Positions 1-4,230 of a stretch of DNA of 6,391 nucleotides are shown here, piece after piece (position 1 is the first letter of the stretch; every line of letters starts with the position of its first letter). Source of the stretch: DATMER01 sp036277235 (lineage in GTDB: Bacteria; Acidobacteriota; Thermoanaerobaculia; Multivoradales; UBA5704); NCBI GenBank assembly GCA_036277235.1, contig DASUNJ010000426.1, forward strand, positions 1 through 6,391. Reading direction: 5' to 3'. A program made the position numbers and the translations under genes. The notes below the pieces were generated by a model. That model was not told the DNA's origin and did not search any database. It was given only the letters and a program-made list of their open reading frames with translations.

Positions 1-1
1 G

Positions 2-412
2 GTGAGCGCCTTTTCCTTTGAGGAGTCGGAGTCGGGCTTTCATTTCTCGCAGCCGCTGCCCCATCTGCACGAGGGCGAGGCGAAGTACACGGGCCCGACC
101 GTGATGCTGATCGACGACCGCGCCATCAGCCAGTCCGAGCACAGCGGCCTGTTCTATGAAGCGGCCAACGACACGAAGCTCATCGGCACGGCCACGGCCG
201 GGGCGAACGGCGACGTGACCCGCTTCACGGTGCCGGGAGGGATCTGGATCGGCTTCACGGGCCACGACGTCCGCCACGCGGACGGCCGCCAGCTCCAGAG
301 GATCGGGCTGGTGCCCGACGTCGAGGCAGCTCCCACCCGCGCCGGTCTCAAAGCGGGAAAGGACGAGGTGCTGGAGCGGGCGGTGGCGTACCTGGAGGAG
401 ACGCTGAAGTAG
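2..412 (+). CDS. S41 family (C-terminal-processing/tricorn-like) peptidase, C-terminal fragment
   Basis: This is the 3' end of a serine peptidase gene; the reading frame is open to the left edge, so the GTG at position 2 is probably an internal valine and the true start lies outside. The visible ~136 residues carry the S41 core: a hydrophobic strand VMLIDD followed by AISQSEH (about residues 41-47), where S43 aligns with the usual nucleophile of the ASAxE motif, then LIGTATAGANGDVTRFTVPGG and a closing GLVPDVEAAPT segment. The lysine that follows TxG in CtpA/Prc enzymes is not present (TAGANG instead), so this fits the S41 branch whose catalytic set is Ser/His/Glu-like rather than the Ser/Lys dyad; that assignment is inference. 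N-terminal PDZ, beta-propeller or signal peptide regions cannot be judged. It ends at TAG 410-412 and converges on the DUF1992 gene across a repeat-filled gap. Confidence 0.85.
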   Translation: MSAFSFEESESGFHFSQPLPHLHEGEAKYTGPTVMLIDDRAISQSEHSGLFYEAANDTKLIGTATAGANGDVTRFTVPGGIWIGFTGHDVRHADGRQLQRIGLVPDVEAAPTRAGLKAGKDEVLERAVAYLEETLK

Positions 413-418
413 GCCGGA

Positions 419-517
419 AAGGACCTCAAGGACTTAAAGGACGTAAAGGTCCCAAAGGACCCGGAAGGCCTGTCCTTGATTGTCCTTTAGGTCCTTTAGG
501 TCCTTTGAGTCCTTACA
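419..517. repeat. Opposed arrays of 9-bp AAGGAC / GTCCTT units
   Basis: From 419 to 463 there are five consecutive 9-bp units starting AAGGAC (the fourth reads AAGGTC), with a variable last three bases. A degenerate unit follows at about 464-472. From 472 to 517 the opposite-strand motif GTCCTT appears five times, nearly all at 9-bp spacing and one at 10. The two halves are therefore an imperfect inverted repeat centred near 466-472. It lies between the convergent S41 and DUF1992 genes, and its right end overlaps the last codons of DUF1992. A folded transcript from either strand could act as a bidirectional transcription end point, but there is no clean U-tract, so the terminator role is inference. 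Confidence 0.85.
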
Positions 518-731
518 GTTCCTTCCGATAGAACGCCGCGATCTCCCTCCCGAGCTTTTCGCGGCGGACCCACTGCTTGACCCACCACATGGGATCGTAG
601 GGCTCGTCGATGTCCGGAATGGGCTTGCCGGTTCCGGGAAGGTTGTCGAACTGCCCCTCCTCGATCGCCTGCTGGATGCGGTTCTCGGAGATGAGCTGGA
701 TGGCACGGCGGCTGAGACGGTCCTGGCTCAT
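513..731 (-). CDS. DUF1992 (DnaJ homologue C28-type conserved domain) small protein
   Basis: A 72-residue protein that consists almost wholly of the DUF1992 domain, a short motif found alone in many bacteria and in eukaryotic DNAJC28; its biochemical role is not established. Diagnostic residues are the helix RIQQAIEEGQFDNLPGTGKP (residues 18-37) followed by IPDIDEPYDP and a tryptophan pair (W49, W50), then a basic C-terminal helix. The family core AIxxGEFDNLxGxGKPL is matched almost letter for letter. There is no signal peptide or membrane segment, so it is cytosolic. The start ATG (729-731) is the first in frame and sits only 20 bp from the divergent GNAT start. No Shine-Dalgarno is seen; a GATAAT element 6 nt upstream suggests a leaderless message. 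The 3' end runs into the GTCCTT repeat array. Confidence 0.9.
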   Translation of the reverse strand: MSQDRLSRRAIQLISENRIQQAIEEGQFDNLPGTGKPIPDIDEPYDPMWWVKQWVRREKLGREIAAFYRKEL

Positions 732-736
732 GAGAG

Positions 737-743
737 GATTATC
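737..743. promoter_or_regulatory. Overlapping divergent -10 elements for DUF1992 and GNAT genes
   Basis: The 20-bp gap between the two divergent start codons holds one AT-rich island. Read on the minus strand it gives GATAAT (743-738), ending 6 nt before the DUF1992 ATG; on the plus strand it gives GATTAT (737-742), ending 9 nt before the GNAT ATG. Both distances would place transcription starts at or next to the start codons. The -35 regions would then lie inside the opposite coding sequence. This is a motif match by eye, not a demonstrated promoter. Confidence 0.4.
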
Positions 744-751
744 CCATCGGC

Positions 752-1174
752 ATGGTCATCCGAGAAGCCACCGCATCCGATGCCGCCGCCCTGGCGGCGC
801 TTTCCACCCAGCTCGGATATCCGGCGCAGCCCGGTGAAGCCGCGGAGCGCCTGTCCGCGCTCGGCTCCACCGGCGCGGTGCTCGTTGCCGAGGAGGACGG
901 CTCCGTCCTGGGCTGGATCCACGTCTGCGGCATCCGGTTCTTCCAGTCGCCGCCGTTCGCCGAGGTGGGCGGGCTGGTGGTGGACGAGGCTTCGCGGGGA
1001 AGGGGAGCCGGGAAGCTCCTTCTCGAAGCCGCCGCCCGCTGGGCCGCGGAGCGCGGCTACCGGAAGCTGCGCGTGCGCAGCAACGTGGTCCGCGAGGATG
1101 CCCATCGCTTCTACGAGCGGGAAGGCTTCCGGCGGGTGAAGACGCAGGTCGTGCTCGACCGCAGGCTGCCGTAG
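752..1174 (+). CDS. GNAT family N-acetyltransferase
   Basis: A 140-residue single-domain Gcn5-related acetyltransferase, which transfers acetyl from acetyl-CoA to an amine; the substrate cannot be told from sequence. The N-terminus VIREATASDAAALAAL is the usual beta1-alpha1 opening. Motif A is VGGLVVDEASRGRGAGKLLL (about residues 72-91), with the acetyl-CoA pyrophosphate loop R82-x-x-G85-x-G87. Motif B follows with SNVVREDAHRFYEREGF (110-126), where Y121 is at the position of the frequent general acid and the YExxGF signature is complete. Length is typical for the family, and the protein is cytosolic. No clear Shine-Dalgarno precedes the ATG (GAGAGG lies 14 nt away, rather far), which fits a leaderless or short-leader transcript. 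A strong hairpin begins on the last base of its stop codon. Confidence 0.93.
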   Translation: MVIREATASDAAALAALSTQLGYPAQPGEAAERLSALGSTGAVLVAEEDGSVLGWIHVCGIRFFQSPPFAEVGGLVVDEASRGRGAGKLLLEAAARWAAERGYRKLRVRSNVVREDAHRFYEREGFRRVKTQVVLDRRLP

Positions 1175-1205
1175 GGTGGCGCGCCGTTTTTCCGGCGCGC
1201 CACCC
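1174..1205 (+). terminator. Perfect 13-bp-arm hairpin at the GNAT stop codon
   Basis: The arm GGGTGGCGCGCCG (1174-1186) pairs perfectly with CGGCGCGCCACCC (1193-1205) around a TTTTTC loop. The first base is the G of the GNAT TAG stop. The stem is very GC-rich and would be extremely stable in RNA. The usual run of U after the stem is missing (CGTTCTTTC follows), so it may stabilise the 3' end or pause transcription rather than act as a classic intrinsic terminator. It is also the first and best-formed unit of the 21-bp repeat array. Confidence 0.55.
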
Positions 1206-1439
1206 CGTTCTTTCGGCGCGTCACGCCGTTTTTCCGGGGCCACGCGCCGTAACTTCGGCGCCACGCGCCGTTTCTCCGGCGTGCCAGCCGCTTTTCCGGC
1301 GTGCCACCCCATTTCTCCGGCGCGTCACGCCGTAACTTCGGCGTCGAGCGCCGTTTTTCCGGCGTGCCAGCCCGTTTTTCCGGCGTCACGCGCTGAAACT
1401 TCGGCGCCACGCGCCGTAAACACGGCGCGCCACGCCGAG
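1174..1439. repeat. ~21-bp tandem hairpin repeat array (about 12 units)
   Basis: About twelve degenerate units fill the space between the GNAT stop and the ctaA promoter. Core starts fall near 1183, 1204, 1225, 1246, 1267, 1287, 1307, 1329, 1350, 1370, 1389 and 1413, that is, every 20-23 bp. The consensus core is GCCG-TTTTTC-CGGC with CGC/CAC and GTG flanks, so most units are themselves short inverted repeats with a 5-7 bp stem and a T-rich or AACTT loop. Two loop classes recur: TTTTTC/TTTCTC and TAACTT (units 4 and 8; units 11 and 12 are variants). Unit length drifts between 20 and 22, so no reading frame survives across it. It is not coding in my judgement. Confidence 0.9.
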
Positions 1440-1441
1440 GT

Positions 1442-1450
1442 TGCTATGAT
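1442..1450 (+). promoter_or_regulatory. Extended -10 promoter of ctaA
   Basis: TGCTATGAT is an extended -10 element (TGn followed by TATGAT, 1445-1450). It ends 9 nt before the ctaA ATG, so the transcript would have little or no leader. No TTGACA-like -35 is visible at 17 bp; that position falls within the last hairpin repeat unit. Motif match only. Confidence 0.5.
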
Positions 1451-1459
1451 CCCCGCCTG

Positions 1460-2404
1460 ATGGACAGATTCGCCCGCTATGGCTGGTTCACCCTCGCCTA
1501 CAACATCGCCGTGATCCTCTGGGGAACGGCGGTGCGCGCCACCGGGTCCGGCGCGGGATGCGGCAGCCATTGGCCTCTGTGCAATGGCGAGATGCTGCCG
1601 CGGGAGCCCCGCATCGAGACGATCATCGAGCTGACGCACCGCGTCACCAGCGGCCTCGCGGGCCTCCTGGTGATCGGGCTCGTGGTGATGGCGTTCCGCA
1701 GCCGTCCAAAGGGCCATCCGGCGCGCCGGATGGCGGTGCTCTCGCTGATCTTCATCATCACCGAGGGAGCGGTCGGCGCCGGGCTCGTGCTGTTCGAGCT
1801 GGTGGCGGACAACCAGTCGATGGCGCGGGCCCTGTTCATGGCGACGCACCTGGTCAACACGTTCTTCCTGCTCGCGTTCCTGACCCTGACGGCCCACTTC
1901 GCCTCGGGCGGGGCGCCCTTCCGGTGGCGCGGCCGGGGGAGCGGGCTCGCGGCTCTCGGGCTGGGTGCGCTGATCGTGGCGGGGGTGAGCGGCGCCGTGG
2001 CCGCGCTGGGGGACACGCTCTTCCCCTCCGCCTCCCTCGCCGAGGCCCTGAGGCAGGACATCTCGTCCACGGCGCACCTGCTGATCCGCCTGCGCATCCT
2101 CCACCCGGTGCTCTCGGTGTCGGCGGGCCTCCTGGTGGCGCTCCTGGCGGCGCGGGCGATGTCCGACCCCGCCCTGGCAAGGCCCGCCCGCTGGACCGCG
2201 GGGCTGGTCGTGGCGCAGATCGTGGCCGGGGTGGTGAACGTGCTCCTGCTGGCGCCGGTGTGGATGCAGATCGTCCACCTGCTCCTGGCGGACCTGCTCT
2301 GGATCTCGGCGCTCCTGCTGGCCGCGCAGGCGCTGGCGGCTCCCGAGCGACTCGTCCGCGCGACCGAGTCGCTCGGCACCGCGATTCGTGATGGGTCAGC
2401 GTGA
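1460..2404 (+). CDS. ctaA: Heme A synthase, COX15/CtaA family
   Basis: A 314-residue integral membrane protein that oxidises the C8 methyl group of heme O to the formyl group of heme A, the cofactor of aa3-type cytochrome oxidases. It shows the family's two-fold repeat of four-helix bundles, eight predicted membrane helices in all. The N-terminal loop carries RATGSGAGCGSHWPLCNG with a C-x6-C pair (C34, C41), as in the cysteine-containing bacterial class. E57-LTH60-R61 is the conserved first-bundle motif, and the other heme-ligand histidines are visible as ATH130-LVN, ILH215-P and QIVH273. The H60 position matches the ligand numbering known for Bacillus CtaA. Length is close to the bacterial norm. 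The start follows a TATGAT element by 9 nt and lacks a Shine-Dalgarno. No oxidase subunit or ctaB gene is visible nearby. Its stop lies 4 bp from the stop of a convergent gene. Confidence 0.93.
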   Translation: MDRFARYGWFTLAYNIAVILWGTAVRATGSGAGCGSHWPLCNGEMLPREPRIETIIELTHRVTSGLAGLLVIGLVVMAFRSRPKGHPARRMAVLSLIFIITEGAVGAGLVLFELVADNQSMARALFMATHLVNTFFLLAFLTLTAHFASGGAPFRWRGRGSGLAALGLGALIVAGVSGAVAALGDTLFPSASLAEALRQDISSTAHLLIRLRILHPVLSVSAGLLVALLAARAMSDPALARPARWTAGLVVAQIVAGVVNVLLLAPVWMQIVHLLLADLLWISALLLAAQALAAPERLVRATESLGTAIRDGSA

Positions 2405-2408
2405 CCGC

Positions 2409-3323
2409 TTACCGGTTCTCCCCTCGCCGCCTCCCAGGCCTGGGTTCGACTCCCGGCAGTTCGGCGCGGATCGTCAGAGCCGGGGCACCTTCCTGGTAGG
2501 CGGCGAGGCGCTCCGGCGGCATTCCTTCGCGCTCGATCCACTTCTCGGTCCCATCGAACCCGGCCGCGCGGACTCCGCCGCCCTTGAGAGGCAACGACTC
2601 GAAGCGGCAATAGAAGCGGCCATCTGCCCAGCGTTTGATCTCCAGCCCGCCCTGCATCGGGGGCCACTTCGTGGGCGGCTTGGCGATGCGCTCGCGGATC
2701 TCACGCGGGAGCGCGGCTGCGGCCAATGCGCCCAGGAAGTACTGATCCTTCTTCTTCGGTTTCTTGCCCTCGCCGATGGCAGCCAGGAATGCGCCTCTGG
2801 CCTTGTTCTCCCCGACTACTTTTTCCCTCTGCACACCTCTGGCCCCGGCCGTCCAGGGCTCGCCGTCCAGGGCACACGCCGTGAGCAACGCATACCTGAC
2901 CTGAAGCCAGGACACGGCGCAATCCAGCACCGCAGCGTCACCCTCCCGATGCGCGTGGAGCGCAGCAGCGGCATGACCTCCGAGATGCAATTGATCATGG
3001 CTCACGGTGAGGATCTCGCCGCCGCCGTGTCCGTCCTGGTCTTCGCTCTTGTAGTAGTTGAGGAGTCGTTGTCGGCCGTCTTCCGCGCCGCCTACATACC
3101 CGGCGACGGCATAGAGGAGCTTCATGTTTTGCGAACCACCGCCGAAGCGGTGCGGGCCGGCGCCTTCGTAGGCGAACGGCACGGGCCTGTGGGGATCGTC
3201 GAACAGGCGCGCGAGCAGCCAGCCCATGGCAGTCTGTACGTGGATGCCTCTGGTCGGCAGCTTCTTCACGCCTTCGTCAGCCGTCACGTCTTCCTCAGCC
3301 GCCATGTCTTCACCAGCCGTCAT
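2409..3323 (-). CDS. Hypothetical protein, second gene of unknown two-gene cassette
   Basis: A 304-residue protein I do not recognise. There is no signal peptide or membrane segment. The first ~20 residues are acidic and repetitive (AGEDM, AEEDV, ADEGV), encoded by 18-bp DNA repeats. Residues about 25-100 look helical with aromatic and glycine patches (GWLLARLFDD; GGGSQNMKLLYAVAGYVGG). A histidine-rich stretch follows, with H109, H113, H117, H123 and H125, then a helical segment SWLQVRYALLTACALDG. A lysine-rich EGKKPKKKDQ (185-194) precedes a strand-rich C-terminal part (GGLEIKRWADGRFYCRFESL) and a basic tail. Its ATG overlaps the upstream gene's TGA as ATGA, with GGTGA 4 nt before it, pointing to translational coupling. 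ATG at residue 7 is an alternative start with an identical upstream context. Base composition is lower in GC than the flanks. Confidence 0.72.
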   Translation of the reverse strand: MTAGEDMAAEEDVTADEGVKKLPTRGIHVQTAMGWLLARLFDDPHRPVPFAYEGAGPHRFGGGSQNMKLLYAVAGYVGGAEDGRQRLLNYYKSEDQDGHGGGEILTVSHDQLHLGGHAAAALHAHREGDAAVLDCAVSWLQVRYALLTACALDGEPWTAGARGVQREKVVGENKARGAFLAAIGEGKKPKKKDQYFLGALAAAALPREIRERIAKPPTKWPPMQGGLEIKRWADGRFYCRFESLPLKGGGVRAAGFDGTEKWIEREGMPPERLAAYQEGAPALTIRAELPGVEPRPGRRRGENR

Positions 3324-3334
3324 GTCTTCACCAG
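3263..3334 (-). repeat. Four 18-bp tandem repeats spanning the cassette gene junction
   Basis: Reading the minus strand from 3334 down, four adjacent 18-mers are CTGGTGAAGACATGACGG, CTGGTGAAGACATGGCGG, CTGAGGAAGACGTGACGG and CTGACGAAGGCGTGAAGA. The first two differ at one base. Each of the first two holds a GGTGA Shine-Dalgarno-like element and an ATG. The first also contains the stop of the upstream gene and the start of the downstream one. Because the unit is 18 bp, copy-number change would keep frame and add six residues. Confidence 0.9.
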
Positions 3335-4141
3335 CCTGTAAGTCTGCTGTACCTTCCCGTCAACCACGACTTGAATCTCGCCGCGGATCTCGATCACAGG
3401 CGGCTTTGGCGGATCGATCGGTGGATCGACCGGCGGATCGATCGGCGGGATGCCCGTACCTACCACGAGCTGCGCCTCCGACGCCCGCTTGCCGCTTTGC
3501 TGAGCGTAGAGCAGGATCAGCGTACCGTCGCCGGGGCGCTTCTGCAGCACGATCGGCGAATTCTTCGAATTGCCAAGCGCCGCGAAAGTTTCCCCTTCTT
3601 TCGTGTACGCAACGAAGTTGACCTTCCCGTCCCCTGCCCAGTCCCAGGACAACGTCTTCCCTTCCAGGCGCAGATTCGTGGGCGGCGCCACCACCCCACC
3701 GGACGGGCCGCCGGAGGGACCAGGCTTTCCGCACGGCGGGCAGTTTTCCCCACAGATCGGATCGGGTTTTCCCGTGAACCGCTTGTAGTCACACCAGTCC
3801 ATCGGACGGTCTCCGCCTTCCGCGATGGCGAAGTCCCAGACCTCTTGCCCGACGGTTGAAGGAACGCGACTGAGCCCTGCCTGTGCATAGAGCTCTTTGA
3901 GGATGAGGAAGGCTCGCCCGCCGAGCTGTTCCGAACCGATAGCGGTGATCTGCCTGCCAATGACCTCCGGGTCCGACTCTCCGTACCGCGCATAGACGCT
4001 GGAGTCCCCTGCACTCGTGAAGCGTACGGAAGGGTTCAGCTTTTTGCTGATGTCCGGCGCTCCTGGCCTTCGCCATTTCACCGTGACGTTGGCGGGAGGA
4101 CTGTAACCGTTGGGGCCGATGCTGCCGCGAAGGTTGGCCAT
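3320..4141 (-). CDS. Hypothetical protein with C-rich linker, FN3-like domain and DPP repeats
   Basis: A 273-residue protein of no family I recognise, first gene of a two-gene cassette. The ATG at 4141 is chosen because AGGAGGTG lies 5 nt upstream; the in-frame GTG at 4147 is within that Shine-Dalgarno. Visible architecture: a strand-rich N-terminal part (1-55), a mixed helical part (56-116: VIGRQITAIGSEQLGGRAFL, then VGQEVWDFAIAEGG), a cysteine cluster C117, C130, C134 and C137 (CxxxCxxC) leading into a Gly/Pro/Ser linker (138-151), a beta-sandwich-like segment (about 152-228) that resembles a fibronectin type III fold in length and pattern (PPTNLRLEGKTLSWDW opening), three xDPP repeats (234-245), and a short strand-rich tail. 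There is no signal peptide or membrane helix. The FN3 resemblance is by eye. Its TGA overlaps the next gene's ATG. Confidence 0.78.
   Translation of the reverse strand: MANLRGSIGPNGYSPPANVTVKWRRPGAPDISKKLNPSVRFTSAGDSSVYARYGESDPEVIGRQITAIGSEQLGGRAFLILKELYAQAGLSRVPSTVGQEVWDFAIAEGGDRPMDWCDYKRFTGKPDPICGENCPPCGKPGPSGGPSGGVVAPPTNLRLEGKTLSWDWAGDGKVNFVAYTKEGETFAALGNSKNSPIVLQKRPGDGTLILLYAQQSGKRASEAQLVVGTGIPPIDPPVDPPIDPPKPPVIEIRGEIQVVVDGKVQQTYRLVKT
3411..3446 (-). repeat. Three 12-bp in-gene repeats encoding IDPP/VDPP
   Basis: On the plus strand the units are GGATCGATCGGT, GGATCGACCGGC and GGATCGATCGGC. On the coding strand they give IDPP-VDPP-IDPP, a proline-rich spacer between the FN3-like segment and the C-terminal strands. 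The repeats keep the reading frame and look like recent slippage or duplication. Confidence 0.85.
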
Positions 4142-4146
4142 GGGCA

Positions 4147-4152
4147 CCTCCT
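4147..4152 (-). promoter_or_regulatory. Consensus Shine-Dalgarno of the cassette
   Basis: AGGAGG (AGGAGGTG when extended to 4145) lies 5 nt before the ATG at 4141. It fixes the start codon and excludes the GTG at 4147. It is the strongest ribosome site in the window and contrasts with the neighbouring genes that have no visible one. Confidence 0.85.
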
Positions 4153-4200
4153 GTTCTTATAGCTTTATTTTCATGCTTTCCGTAATAACATAGCACGAAG
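4153..4200 (-). promoter_or_regulatory. AT-rich leader and likely promoter region of the cassette
   Basis: This stretch, rich in A and T within a GC-rich genome, holds TATGTT (4192-4187), TTATTA (4188-4183), AAAATAAAG and TATAAG (4161-4156) on the minus strand. TATGTT could serve as a -10 with a leader near 40 nt, while TATAAG is too close to the Shine-Dalgarno. No convincing -35 was found. The 89-bp gap between the glycosyltransferase stop and this gene suggests it has its own promoter. Confidence 0.35.
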
Positions 4201-4230
4201 ACAGCCAAGAGAGGAAGCAAGCCGCAAAGG

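Noticed and set aside
480..1139. Plus-strand open frame across DUF1992 and GNAT genes
   Set aside because: It is antisense to DUF1992 and out of frame with the clear GNAT gene; the product is Arg/Pro/Ser-rich.
1174..1439. CRISPR array
   Set aside because: Units are about 21 bp, contiguous, degenerate and have no spacers of constant length; there are no cas genes nearby.
1176..1460. Plus-strand open frame across the 21-bp repeat array, giving a 7-residue repeat
   Set aside because: Unit length drifts between 20 and 22 bp, so the heptad pattern changes phase along the frame; it has no ribosome site, and the GTG start lies within the terminator-like hairpin.
1325..2278. Minus-strand open frame opposite ctaA
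   Set aside because: The plus strand encodes a complete heme A synthase with all four heme histidines; the opposite frame is low-complexity His/Arg/Glu-rich shadow.
2400..2470. Complete tRNA gene around the T-arm-like sequence
   Set aside because: No anticodon stem-loop, D-arm or matching 7-bp acceptor strands could be found on either side.
2388..3341. Long plus-strand open frame (317 codons) opposite the second cassette gene
   Set aside because: Its translation looks like an antisense shadow (alternating R, A, L and G runs; repeats become SRHVF). The minus-strand frame has ATGA coupling, a ribosome site and more protein-like segments.
4145..4147. GTG as start of the first cassette gene
   Set aside because: It lies inside the AGGAGGTG ribosome site; the ATG at 4141 is correctly spaced.
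4156..4161. TATAAG as the -10 of the cassette promoter
   Set aside because: The start site would fall within the Shine-Dalgarno sequence, leaving the consensus ribosome site incomplete in the message.
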